Source: Marinobacterium halophilum (GTDB taxonomy: Bacteria > Pseudomonadota > Gammaproteobacteria > Pseudomonadales > Balneatricaceae). From it: a DNA stretch of 64,000 nt. The DNA lies in NCBI RefSeq assembly GCF_003014615.1, contig NZ_PYGI01000010.1:62001-126000 (forward strand). The letters are read 5' to 3'. Below are positions 37,388-45,850 of the stretch, piece by piece. The notes under the pieces were generated by a model. That model was not told where the DNA came from. It was given only the letters and a program-made list of their open reading frames with translations, and did no database searches. Within the stretch, counting starts at the first letter, position 1; each line of letters begins with the position of its first letter. A program made the position numbers and the translations under genes.

Positions 37388-38854
37388 ATGCCTACCCCTA
37401 CCGCCCCCGAGCGGGGCCTGCTGCGTCTGTTGATCGTATACTTTCTGGCCTGGGGGCTGCTCCCCGGGTTGCTGGTAGAAAGCCTGCCGCTGGATGTGGT
37501 TGAAGGCGTGTACTGGGGGCAGGAGTGGCAGTGGGGGTATTACAAACACCCGCCGCTGCCGGCCTGGGTTCTGTACCTGTTTGAGCGCGCTTTGGGTGAC
37601 GTTGGCCCCTTTGTACTCAGCCAGCTCTGTATTGCCTTGACGCTGTTCTGCGTCTGGCATATTGGCTGTCGGACGCTGGACCGGCCGCGTGCCGCGTTCG
37701 GCGTGCTGGCTCTGATGGGGGTGTATTTCTTTACGTGGCCGACCATCGAATTCAACCATAATGTGGCGCAAATGCCGATCTGGGCGGCAGCTGTGTTGCT
37801 GTTCCATCGCGGCATTACCCACTGGCGTCATACCGACTGGTTGCTGCTGGGGCTGGTGTCCGGGCTGGGGTTGCTGACCAAATATTCCTACATCATGCTG
37901 CTGGCGGCGATGTTCCTGTGGCTGGTGGTGCAGCCCTCGCTGCGGGCCGGATTGCTCAAGCTGCAGCCTTGGGCCGGTGTGCTGTTGATGGGGCTGGTAT
38001 TCCTGCCGCACCTGTTGTGGCTGGTGGAACATGATTTCCTGCCGTTCAGCTATGCCGCCGCGCGCTCGGAAGCCGCTGCAGCAACCGAATCCCGCTGGCT
38101 GGGGCCGCTGAAATTCCTGCTGGTACAGCTGGTTGATCATCTGCCGCTGTTGATTCTGTTGCTGCTGGCCGGTTTCTGGCGCCGGCGCTGCTGGCAGGCA
38201 CCGTTGGCGAGTTCCGCGTTCCTGTTCTGGATCGGCTTGATGCCGGCGCTGCTGACGGCACTGGGCGCGCTGCTGACAGGTGCCGGAACGCGCGACATGT
38301 GGGGCGCGCCGATGTGGAACCTGTCGGGACTGATGCTGGCGGCCCTGATGCCAGCGGCGGTGCTGGCACAGTACTGGCGTCGACTCTGTTGGGTGTTTAC
38401 CGGTTTCCTTGGCGTGTTGACGGTGCTGATGGTGCTGTTTGTCGGCTTCAAGGACCAGATTCGTGACAAGCCTTCTCGTACCGGCTGGCCCGATGCCGCA
38501 TTGGCCAATGGCCTCCAGCAACAGTGGCAGCAGCGCAGCGCCTGCCCCTTGTCACTGGTGGCGGGTGACTACTGGCTGGCCGAGACGGTGGCGATCAACC
38601 TGTCTCCCCGCGCTGCAGCGATCCCGGACGCCGATTTTACTCTGGCCCCCTGGGCTGATGCCGAGCGCTTGCGCAGGCAGGGAGGGCTGTTGATCTGGGC
38701 GTCGGGAGACCGGCGCTGGCAGCAGGCGTTGCCCGAAGCGGGGCACTGGGATGCCGAGGGCGAGCTGATGCTGCCCTGGCCGCGACTGCCTGAACGTGAG
38801 CCGTTGGCGGTTCAGTGGCGGCTCTGGCTACCTGAAGGCCGCTGTGACGATTGA
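37388..38854 (+). CDS. GT39/ArnT-like membrane glycosyltransferase
   Basis: This 488-residue GT-C enzyme has about eleven hydrophobic helices and the first periplasmic loop of the PMT/ArnT superfamily, with the acidic DVVEG followed by YYKHPPLPAW. Members take sugars from polyprenyl phosphate at the periplasmic face. It starts five bases after msbA and converges with a deacetylase, GtrA and GT2 set on the other strand. I infer it attaches the sugar made by those genes to lipid A or core. It is not ArnT itself by any motif I can see. Confidence 0.8.
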   Translation: MPTPTAPERGLLRLLIVYFLAWGLLPGLLVESLPLDVVEGVYWGQEWQWGYYKHPPLPAWVLYLFERALGDVGPFVLSQLCIALTLFCVWHIGCRTLDRPRAAFGVLALMGVYFFTWPTIEFNHNVAQMPIWAAAVLLFHRGITHWRHTDWLLLGLVSGLGLLTKYSYIMLLAAMFLWLVVQPSLRAGLLKLQPWAGVLLMGLVFLPHLLWLVEHDFLPFSYAAARSEAAAATESRWLGPLKFLLVQLVDHLPLLILLLLAGFWRRRCWQAPLASSAFLFWIGLMPALLTALGALLTGAGTRDMWGAPMWNLSGLMLAALMPAAVLAQYWRRLCWVFTGFLGVLTVLMVLFVGFKDQIRDKPSRTGWPDAALANGLQQQWQQRSACPLSLVAGDYWLAETVAINLSPRAAAIPDADFTLAPWADAERLRRQGGLLIWASGDRRWQQALPEAGHWDAEGELMLPWPRLPEREPLAVQWRLWLPEGRCDD

Positions 38855-38867
38855 TTGAACGATCAGA

Positions 38868-39656
38868 TCAGAGCAGCGCGGGGCGCTTGCTCAAGGTGCG
38901 CTGATGTTGCTGCAACGCATTGGCGCAGGCTGCACTGGCCAGCCAGTTACGCTCTTCTTCGCGCGCCCGTGCCAGGGGGGAGCGTCCATCGGTATATCCC
39001 GGATGACACATGATCAACCCCCCGTCCGGCAGCGTGTTGAACCAGTGTGTCATCATCGTTCCGAAGCCCGCTTCGGGCTGTAGCGAATACATGCCGGCAA
39101 AGTCGCGAGTGCCGGCGATGGCGTAACGCCGGCGCATGCGCTCAAATCCCACTCCCATCATGTTCAGAATCAACGCCTTGAAGCGTGCATCGTGGCCACT
39201 TAAGGCGGGTGTAGATACGCGGATCCAGGGGCAATTATGACCGTAACGGCGCGCCAGCGTTGTCAGTACGATCTGGCGGATGACGGGGAACATCTGGATA
39301 TGTTGGTGACCATCGACAAAGTCCGGCGCATGGCCAAGCTGCTGTTCGAACCGGTCCAGTTGAGTCTCCAGCGCCTGCTGGATGTGTTGGCGATCGATCC
39401 GTCCGCTCAGGCTCTGTTGCATCAGTTGCCCCAGAGGCGTGGCGTGATCACCCTCGGTCAGATTGAAGTGCAGGCCCAGAGCCGCCTTGCCATGCAGAGC
39501 CAGCAGTTCGGTAGCCGCTTCCGCGTGCCAGGCGGGCATGGTGGTCATGCAGCTGGTAGCGGACAGACGACCCTGGCGGATCAGTGCCAGAATGGCGCGG
39601 TTGATGCCTTCGGACAAACCAAAGTCATCCGCGCAGAGAACGAGTGAACGGCTCAT
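38868..39656 (-). CDS. YdjC/ChbG/NaxD-family carbohydrate deacetylase
   Basis: This 262-residue metal-dependent deacetylase has the family start LVLCADDFGLSEGINRAI, the metal histidines in VDGHQHIQMFP, LGLHFNLTEG and the late CHPGYTDGRSPLA loop. The family includes ChbG, hopanoid HpnK and Francisella NaxD, which deacetylates polyprenyl-phosphate-GalNAc before transfer to lipid A. The ATG at 39656 overlaps the GtrA stop (ATGA). Context favours a NaxD-like role; this is inference. Confidence 0.83.
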   Translation of the reverse strand: MSRSLVLCADDFGLSEGINRAILALIRQGRLSATSCMTTMPAWHAEAATELLALHGKAALGLHFNLTEGDHATPLGQLMQQSLSGRIDRQHIQQALETQLDRFEQQLGHAPDFVDGHQHIQMFPVIRQIVLTTLARRYGHNCPWIRVSTPALSGHDARFKALILNMMGVGFERMRRRYAIAGTRDFAGMYSLQPEAGFGTMMTHWFNTLPDGGLIMCHPGYTDGRSPLARAREEERNWLASAACANALQQHQRTLSKRPALL

Positions 39657-40024
39657 GCGAATGCCCAGAATTTGCCCAGCACATAGGTCAGTACCGCTAC
39701 GCTGCCCAGTACCAGCAGCATGGCGATGTCGTAGCGCAAGGGGGTGAACTGCAACAAGGCCCAATACAGGGCCTCATTCAGCATAAAGCTGCTGGCGGCA
39801 ACCGTGGCGAAGCGGGGCAGGGTGCGCCGGTGCGAACGCTCGCTGGCCTTGAAGGTCAGGTGGCGATGGCCGAAATAGCTGACGTTGAAGGCGACCAGAA
39901 AGGCGACCACATTGGCCAGCAGCGGGTGCAGCCCGACCAGTGGTACCAGTAACACCACGATCAGCCAGTGCGTCAGCAGTGCGCTGACGCCGACGAAGAT
40001 GAAACTCAGCGCTTCACGTGTCAT
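39653..40024 (-). CDS. GtrA-family membrane protein (putative polyprenyl-sugar flippase)
   Basis: This is a predicted 123-residue protein with four hydrophobic helices and the GtrA middle motif FLVAFNVSYFGHRHLTF. GtrA proteins are thought to move polyprenyl-phosphate-linked sugars across the membrane. The start MTREALSF at 40024 is preferred, overlapping the GT2 stop by 11 bases; the start at 40054 is possible. It lies between GT2 and the deacetylase, with overlaps on both sides. Confidence 0.83.
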   Translation of the reverse strand: MTREALSFIFVGVSALLTHWLIVVLLVPLVGLHPLLANVVAFLVAFNVSYFGHRHLTFKASERSHRRTLPRFATVAASSFMLNEALYWALLQFTPLRYDIAMLLVLGSVAVLTYVLGKFWAFA

Positions 40025-41057
40025 CGGTAGTGTCCGTTGCGGTGGTGCGGTCACGGAAAGAGTGACGACGGCTGACCAGATACAGGGGGCGGGCTTTCAC
40101 TTCCGAGAAGATGCGGGCGATATATTCGCCGAGGATACCGACCGAAAACAGTTGGATACCGCCCAGAAAGGCGATGCCGGCGGCAATGGTGGGCCAGCCG
40201 GGTACGTCCGAGCCGAACAGCAGGGTACGCATCACGATGAGGAACGCATAGAGCAGGGACAGCACGGATATGCCGGCCCCGATCAGCATCCACACCCGCA
40301 AGGGGGCACTGCTGAAGCTGGTGAAGCCGGTCAGCGCCAGCGAGGACAGATGACGCAGGCGGAAGTTGCTGGTGCCGCCCATGCGGGGTGCCACTGTGAA
40401 CGTGACCGCCTTGCTGGGAAAGCCGACCCAGGCGTAGAGGCCTTTCATCATCCGCGAACGCTCCGGCAGCTGGCGCAAAGCCAATACCACGCGACGGTCC
40501 AGCAGGCGGAAATCACCGGCATCGGGGTGAATGTCGATTTCGGCACTGCGGCTGAGGACTTTGTAGAACAGGTTGGTCAGGTGGCGCTTGGCTGCTGACT
40601 CATCGGCACGGTTGTCACGCACGCCAAACACCATGTCGTAGCCCTGACGCCAGTGATGAAAAAACTGATCGATCGCTTCCAGTGGATGTTGGCCATCGGC
40701 GTCCATCAGCAACACGACCTCACCCTCGGCATGGTCAATGCCTGCACTGAGCGCAGCCTCCTTGCCGAAATTGCGGGACAGCTGCAACACGGTGACCGGG
40801 TACTCATCGACCAGTGCCGCTGCCACGGCGACGGTCGCGTCCCGGCTGCCATCATCGATCACCAGCAATTCAATTTGGTCGGAAAAACGTTGCAGATAAG
40901 CGGTCAGCTCGGGAATGAGTCGGCCCAGATTTTCCGCTTCATTGTAGGCCGGCAGAATGCAGGTGAGGCTGGGCCGGTCTTGCCGTTGTACATCGGGGGA
41001 GGGGAAGGTGTTGTCGTCCATACTGATATCCACAGTCGCCGTCGCTTGAGCGGCCAT
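40014..41057 (-). CDS. GT2 polyprenyl-phosphate glycosyltransferase (GtrB/ArnC/FlmF-like)
   Basis: This 347-residue enzyme has an N-terminal GT-A domain (CILPAYNEAENLGRLIP, VIDDGSRDAT, LLMDADGQHP with the DxD) and two C-terminal membrane helices (VWMLIGAGISVLSLLYAFLI and IAAGIAFLGGIQLFSVGILG). This layout is typical of enzymes that load a sugar onto undecaprenyl phosphate on the cytoplasmic face. The start at 41057 leaves a 90-base divergent gap to waaA; the ATG at 41021 is an alternative. It heads the GT2-GtrA-deacetylase operon. Confidence 0.85.
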   Translation of the reverse strand: MAAQATATVDISMDDNTFPSPDVQRQDRPSLTCILPAYNEAENLGRLIPELTAYLQRFSDQIELLVIDDGSRDATVAVAAALVDEYPVTVLQLSRNFGKEAALSAGIDHAEGEVVLLMDADGQHPLEAIDQFFHHWRQGYDMVFGVRDNRADESAAKRHLTNLFYKVLSRSAEIDIHPDAGDFRLLDRRVVLALRQLPERSRMMKGLYAWVGFPSKAVTFTVAPRMGGTSNFRLRHLSSLALTGFTSFSSAPLRVWMLIGAGISVLSLLYAFLIVMRTLLFGSDVPGWPTIAAGIAFLGGIQLFSVGILGEYIARIFSEVKARPLYLVSRRHSFRDRTTATDTTDDT

Positions 41058-41147
41058 TGTGCTTGATCCTGCAGGGTTGTTCCAGCACTGTGCCTGGCAG
41101 GGCTGTGATACACTGCCGCTTTTGTCAGATGAAGCCTGCTGCCGTCG

Positions 41148-42419
41148 ATGAATGCCCTGCTGCTCAGCCTTTACAGCCTCCTGTTCTACGTGCTCACGCC
41201 GGTTCTGTTGCTGCGTCTGTGGTGGCGTGGGCGTACGGCTCCCGGTTATCGCCGCAACTGGCGTCAGCGGCTGGGTCTTGGAGCCGTCATTCACCAACCG
41301 GTGATCTGGGTACATGCGGTGTCGGTGGGCGAAACGGTCGCGATTGCGCCGCTGGTACGCTGGCTGCTGCAGCGTTATCCCGCACACCGCATTCTGATCA
41401 CCAACATGACGCCGACCGGTGCGGCGCAGGTGAAATCCCTGTTTGGAGATCGGGTGGAACAACGGTTCTGCCCCTGGGATCTGCCGCTGGCGCTGAGGGT
41501 GTTCTTGCGTCGGACACGACCGCAGCTGTGCATCATCGTGGAAACCGAGTTGTGGCCTAACCTGGTGGCACAGTGTGCCCGTGCCAAGGTGCCGGTGCTG
41601 TTGGCCAATGCACGGCTGTCGGCGCGTTCAGCCCGTGGCTATCGCAGGTTTGCCGTGCTGGCCCAACCGATGTTGCAGCACCTGGACCTGATCGCGGCAC
41701 AGAACCATGCCGATGCCGAGCGTTTTATCGCGCTGGGCATGCCGGCCGAGCGAGTTGAAGTCACCGGCAGCATCAAGTTTGATCTGCAGCCGGATGCAGG
41801 CAAGGTTGCAGCTGGCCGGCAGTTGCGTGAACGATTGGGGTCGGGTCGGCCGGTGCTGATTGGTGCCAGTACCCATCAGGGTGAAGACGAGATTCTGTTA
41901 CAGGCCTGGCAGCAGCTGCAGTCGGCGCATCCTGGTCTGGTGCTGATTCTGGTGCCGCGCCATCCCGAGCGGTTTGCCGATGTCGCCCGGTTGTGTCGTC
42001 AATACAGCGAGCGGCTGGTGTGCCGCAGCGAGGACGCGCAGCCGGATACACAGACCGAACTTTACCTGGGTGACACCATGGGCGAGTTGATGCTGCTGTA
42101 TGCCGCCGCCGATATCGCCTTTGTGGGCGGCAGTTTCAGTGGTACCGGCGGGCATAACCCGCTGGAACCCGCCGCGCTGGGGGTACCGGTGGTGATGGGG
42201 CCGGACTGTTTCAACTTCCAGAGCATTACCGATGCCCTGGGCGAAGCGGGTGGGTTGGTGCGGGTGGAGACCCCCGCCGCGCTGACCGACCAGTTGGCGC
42301 TGTGGCTGGAACGCGCGGACCAGCGCCGTGCGGCGGGTCGGCAAGGGGCCGATTTTGTCGCCGCCAATCGCGGCGCGCTGGGTCGGTTGCAACATGCTGT
42401 CGAGCGCTTGCTGCCCTGA
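41148..42419 (+). CDS. waaA: Kdo transferase
   Basis: WaaA adds Kdo from CMP-Kdo to the lipid A precursor. The 423 residues begin with a membrane anchor (LLLSLYSLLFYVLTPVLLL). The catalytic glutamate region is WVHAVSVGETVAIAPL, followed by FVETELWPN-type IIVETELWPNL and the donor region FVGGSFSGTGGHNPLEPAALGVPVVMG. It stands alone on the plus strand, converging with cyaY. Confidence 0.95.
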   Translation: MNALLLSLYSLLFYVLTPVLLLRLWWRGRTAPGYRRNWRQRLGLGAVIHQPVIWVHAVSVGETVAIAPLVRWLLQRYPAHRILITNMTPTGAAQVKSLFGDRVEQRFCPWDLPLALRVFLRRTRPQLCIIVETELWPNLVAQCARAKVPVLLANARLSARSARGYRRFAVLAQPMLQHLDLIAAQNHADAERFIALGMPAERVEVTGSIKFDLQPDAGKVAAGRQLRERLGSGRPVLIGASTHQGEDEILLQAWQQLQSAHPGLVLILVPRHPERFADVARLCRQYSERLVCRSEDAQPDTQTELYLGDTMGELMLLYAAADIAFVGGSFSGTGGHNPLEPAALGVPVVMGPDCFNFQSITDALGEAGGLVRVETPAALTDQLALWLERADQRRAAGRQGADFVAANRGALGRLQHAVERLLP

Positions 42420-42464
42420 CGCTGGGGTTGGTCAGACGGCAGCATCACCTGTCGGCGTCTAGAC

Positions 42465-42785
42465 TCAGAGGTCGCTGAAATCGAAGTTCTCGCCCGCCTG
42501 TTCGGCAAAGGCCTGGGCCAGTACTTCAGCCAGCGTGGCCTGGTCGGTATCGCGGTGCCACTGCTTGCCATCGTGGTCGAAATGGAAGCCGCCGTGGCGG
42601 GTGGCGACCCAAAGCTGCTTCAGCGGTGGCTGGCGGGTAAAGATGATCTGGCTGCCGTTTTCGCACTTCACCGTCATCATGCCGCCATTGCTCTCATAGT
42701 CGAGATCACTCTCGGCATCATCCAGAATATCTTCCAGCTGTTCCAGCGTCTGGTCCACTCGGGTCATGAATTCGGATTCGGTCAT
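42465..42785 (-). CDS. cyaY: frataxin-like iron protein CyaY
   Basis: This 106-residue frataxin homologue binds iron and modulates iron-sulfur cluster assembly. The acidic first helix (ESEFMTRVDQTLEQLEDILDDAESDLDYE) and QIIFTRQPPLKQLWVATRHGGFHF are diagnostic. The ATG at 42785 fits E. coli CyaY (MNDSEF); the GTG at 42788 would add one residue. As in pseudomonads it is divergent from lptM-lysA. Confidence 0.95.
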   Translation of the reverse strand: MTESEFMTRVDQTLEQLEDILDDAESDLDYESNGGMMTVKCENGSQIIFTRQPPLKQLWVATRHGGFHFDHDGKQWHRDTDQATLAEVLAQAFAEQAGENFDFSDL

Positions 42786-42865
42786 CACTGCATCTCTCTG
42801 CCTGCAAATATCGGTGAATGAGTATAACTCAGCTGCGAGCGGTACTCAGCCCCTGTGGCTGAGGG

Positions 42866-42887
42866 TATAATCGCGGGTTAAAACCCG
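42866..42887 (+). promoter_or_regulatory. -10 element and palindrome before lptM
   Basis: A perfect TATAAT (42866-42871) lies 44 bases before the lptM start, followed at once by the palindrome CGGGTTAAAACCCG (42874-42887). The -35 region (around tactca) is poor. The palindrome overlaps the expected transcription start and could be an operator or a 5' stem. Confidence 0.5.
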
Positions 42888-42909
42888 TCCTGTCAGGGGC
42901 GGCCAACCG

Positions 42910-43062
42910 ATGATGAAGGGATTGATGATGCTGAAACGCTGCTGGCCAGCCGTGCTGCTGGGTGCTCTGCTGCTGTCGGGTTGTGGCCAGAAGGGGCCGC
43001 TGTATCTGCCGGACGACACCGCCGCTCACCACATCAATCACAACGAGAGTTTCCATGGATAA
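42910..43062 (+). CDS. lptM: small lipoprotein LptM (YifL)
   Basis: This 50-residue lipoprotein has a hydrophobic signal (CWPAVLLGALLLSGC) with lipobox LLSGC and then GQKGPLYLPDD, the LptM/LppL hallmark. LptM assists maturation of the LPS translocon LptD. The start is uncertain: ATGs occur at 42910, 42913, 42925 and 42928. The last has AAGGG seven bases upstream and would give a normal 19-residue signal. Its stop overlaps the lysA start by eight bases, the classical arrangement. Confidence 0.88.
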   Translation: MMKGLMMLKRCWPAVLLGALLLSGCGQKGPLYLPDDTAAHHINHNESFHG

Positions 43063-44308
43063 TTTCGAATACCGCAACGGTCACCTGTACGCCGAAGAGG
43101 TGGCAGTGGACCGCATCGCCGAGGAATTCGGCACCCCGACGTACGTGTACTCCCGTGATGCGCTTGAGCGCGCCTATTTGAATTATGCACAGGCTCTGGA
43201 AGGCCGCGACGCACTGGTCTGCTATGCCGTAAAGGCCAACTCCAACTTGGCCGTGTTGAACGTGCTGGCGCGCCTCGGTGCCGGGTTCGATATTGTTTCG
43301 GCGGGTGAGCTGGAGCGTGTGCTGCGGGCCGGTGGTGATCCTGCCAAGGTAGTGTTTTCGGGTGTCGGCAAGCAGCCGGCGGAGATCCGCCGGGCGCTTG
43401 AAGTGGGCATTCTCTGCTTCAACATCGAGTCCGATACCGAGCTGGATCGCATCAACACGGTTGCCGGTGAGCTGGGCGTCAAGGCACCGGTCTCCTTCCG
43501 CGTCAACCCGGACGTGGATGCGGGCACCCACCCGTACATTTCCACCGGGCTGAAGGAAAACAAGTTTGGTATCGATATCGATACCGCCGTTGAGGTCTAT
43601 CGCCGTGCGGCGGCGATGGAGCACGTCAACGTCGTCGGCATGGATTGCCATATCGGCAGCCAGCTGACCGAAGTTAGCCCTTTCCTGGATGCCATCGATC
43701 GCCTGCTGGCGCTGCTGGATACGCTGGCGGCAGAGGGTATCCACATCCACCATCTTGATCTGGGTGGCGGCCTTGGCGTCTGCTACACCGATGAGGTACC
43801 GCCGACACCGGGCGAGTATATCGAGCAGGTGCTGAACAAGCTGGCCGGACGTGACTACAAGCTGATCTTCGAGCCGGGCCGTTCCATTGCCGCCAATGCA
43901 GGGGTAATGCTGACCCGGGTCGAGTTCCTCAAGCAGAGCGGCGACAAGAATTTCGCCATTATCGACGGTGCCATGAATGACCTGATCCGCCCGTCACTGT
44001 ACGGTGCCTATCAGGAGATTATCCCGGCGCAGCTGCGCGAAGAGGGTGATACCAAGGCCTGGGATCTGGTGGGACCGGTGTGTGAAACCGGTGACTTCCT
44101 TGGCAAGGACCGTCAGCTCAATCTGCAGGCGGGTGACCTGTTGGCCGTGTGTTCTGCCGGTGCCTACGGGTTTGTCATGGCGTCGAACTACAACACCCGC
44201 CCGCGTCCGGCCGAAGTCATGGTTGATGACAATCAGGCCTGTCTGGTGCGCGCGCGCGAGACCCTGGATGATCTTATGCGTGGCGAGCAATTGCTGCCCG
44301 AGACCTGA
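43055..44308 (+). CDS. lysA: diaminopimelate decarboxylase
   Basis: This PLP enzyme of the alanine-racemase fold decarboxylates meso-diaminopimelate to lysine. The PLP lysine is in CYAVKANSN near residue 60; GMDCHIGSQL and LDLGGGLGVCY follow. The C-terminal VCETGDFLGKDR contains the Cys of the second active-site half. The 417 residues match the family. Start ATG at 43055 has GAGAG upstream and sits inside the lptM stop. dapF follows, so these act in one pathway. Confidence 0.97.
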   Translation: MDNFEYRNGHLYAEEVAVDRIAEEFGTPTYVYSRDALERAYLNYAQALEGRDALVCYAVKANSNLAVLNVLARLGAGFDIVSAGELERVLRAGGDPAKVVFSGVGKQPAEIRRALEVGILCFNIESDTELDRINTVAGELGVKAPVSFRVNPDVDAGTHPYISTGLKENKFGIDIDTAVEVYRRAAAMEHVNVVGMDCHIGSQLTEVSPFLDAIDRLLALLDTLAAEGIHIHHLDLGGGLGVCYTDEVPPTPGEYIEQVLNKLAGRDYKLIFEPGRSIAANAGVMLTRVEFLKQSGDKNFAIIDGAMNDLIRPSLYGAYQEIIPAQLREEGDTKAWDLVGPVCETGDFLGKDRQLNLQAGDLLAVCSAGAYGFVMASNYNTRPRPAEVMVDDNQACLVRARETLDDLMRGEQLLPET

Positions 44309-44323
44309 GCGGAGTCGATACCC

Positions 44324-45154
44324 ATGCTGGTACGTTTTACCAAAATGCACGGACTGGGCAACGATTTCATGGTGATCGATGCGCTGTCGCAGCGTGTGCG
44401 GATCACGCCTCAGATCGTGCGCAACCTGTCGGATCGCCATCTGGGCATCGGTTTTGACCAGCTGTTGCTGGTGGAACCGCCGAGCCGCCCGGATATGGAT
44501 TTCCGTTACCGCATCTTCAATGCCGACGGCTCGGAAGTGGAGCATTGCGGTAATGGTGCCCGTTGCTTCGGCCGTTTCGTGCGTGAGCGCCGGTTGACGA
44601 CGAAGGACGAGATTCATGTGGAAACCGCCCGTGGCCATGCGGTACTTCACCTGCTGCCCGACCGCCAGGTCGATGTCGATATGGGTGCGCCTGAGCTGCA
44701 TCCGGCCGAAGTGCCGTTTACGGCCGAGCAGTCGGCGGTGAGCTACCCGGTCGAGGTGGATGGTGAGTACGTCGAACTGAGCGTTGTATCCATGGGCAAC
44801 CCGCACGGTGTGCTGGTGGTCGATGCTGTCGACAGCGCACCGGTCGAGCGTCTAGGACCGCTGCTGGAATCGCACCCACGCTTCCCGCAGCGCGCCAATA
44901 TCGGTTTCATGCAGGTGGTCAGCCGCAACGAGATCCGCCTGCGTGTCTATGAGCGCGGTGCCGGCGAGACGTTGGCCTGTGGCACCGGCGCTTGTGCGGC
45001 GGTGGTGGCCGGTCGGCTGCGGGGTTTGCTCGACGAGGAAGTGTTGGTACACCTGCCCGGCGGTGATCTGCGGATCTGCTGGCCGGGCGAAGGCCAGGCC
45101 GTCCGCATGACGGGGCCTGCGACAACTGTTTTCGAAGGGCAGATCTACCTATGA
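44324..45154 (+). CDS. dapF: diaminopimelate epimerase
   Basis: This cofactor-free epimerase makes meso-diaminopimelate for lysine and peptidoglycan. The two catalytic cysteines lie in [13 protein letters not shown] near residue 73 and [16 protein letters not shown] near residue 217. At 276 residues it is the usual length. It lies 15 bases after lysA and overlaps the next gene by four bases. Confidence 0.97.
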   Translation: MLVRFTKMHGLGNDFMVIDALSQRVRITPQIVRNLSDRHLGIGFDQLLLVEPPSRPDMDFRYRIFNADGSEVEHCGNGARCFGRFVRERRLTTKDEIHVETARGHAVLHLLPDRQVDVDMGAPELHPAEVPFTAEQSAVSYPVEVDGEYVELSVVSMGNPHGVLVVDAVDSAPVERLGPLLESHPRFPQRANIGFMQVVSRNEIRLRVYERGAGETLACGTGACAAVVAGRLRGLLDEEVLVHLPGGDLRICWPGEGQAVRMTGPATTVFEGQIYL

Positions 45155-45849
45155 ATGACACTTCGGATGTACTCGAACAGCCGACGCTCAGTGCCGACCA
45201 AGTGGCGGACTACCTGGCCGGTCACCCCGACTTTTTCACTGAGCATACGCATCTGTTGGAAAAGCTGTACGTTCCGCATCAACGCGGCACGGCGGTTTCG
45301 CTGGTCGAGCGGCAGACATCGCTGCTGCGTGAGCGCAACCAGCAGTTGCACGGCCATCTGGCGGGCATGATCGACGCGGCACGGCACAACGATGTCCAGT
45401 TCGAGAAGACCAAGCGCATGGTGCTGGCGCTGCTGGAGGCCTGGACGCTGGATGACGTGGCGGTTGCGGTCGAGGAGAGCCTGTGTCGCGACTTCTACGG
45501 TGACGAGACCGAAGTGCTGCTGTTCAGCGAGCGTTCTCTGGGCAGCAACAGCATCCGCACGCTGGCGCGCGCCGAAGATTCACTGGTGCAGCCGTTGATC
45601 GAGACCAACCTGCCCAGCTGCGGTCAGCTGTCCGAGGCGATGAACCGTTTCCTGTTTCAGGAGCGCAGCGTCAAGGTACAGTCGGCGGCGGTGGTGCCGC
45701 TGGTCAAGGGCGATACACTCGGCCTGCTGGCGATCGGCAGCTACGATCCGCATTACTTTCAAAGCAGCCAGGGCACACTGTTCCTGAGCTATGTCGGTGA
45801 AGTGCTCAGTCGGGTGCTGTTCCGCGTCCTGCAGGAGCAGGAGGCCTGA
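45151..45849 (+). CDS. DUF484 family protein
   Basis: This 232-residue protein has an N-terminal helix pair ([22 protein letters not shown]), a coiled-coil stretch ([21 protein letters not shown]) and a GAF-like domain ending [18 protein letters not shown]484 (E. coli YigA) genes sit between dapF and xerC in many gammaproteobacteria, but the function is unknown. It overlaps dapF by four bases and is one base ahead of xerC. Confidence 0.92.
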   Translation: MNDTSDVLEQPTLSADQVADYLAGHPDFFTEHTHLLEKLYVPHQRGTAVSLVERQTSLLRERNQQLHGHLAGMIDAARHNDVQFEKTKRMVLALLEAWTLDDVAVAVEESLCRDFYGDETEVLLFSERSLGSNSIRTLARAEDSLVQPLIETNLPSCGQLSEAMNRFLFQERSVKVQSAAVVPLVKGDTLGLLAIGSYDPHYFQSSQGTLFLSYVGEVLSRVLFRVLQEQEA

Positions 45850-45850
45850 G

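Noticed and set aside
37379-38521. 380-codon open frame on the minus strand
   Set aside because: It is antisense to the GT39 gene; the Gln/His/Arg-rich product is not protein-like.
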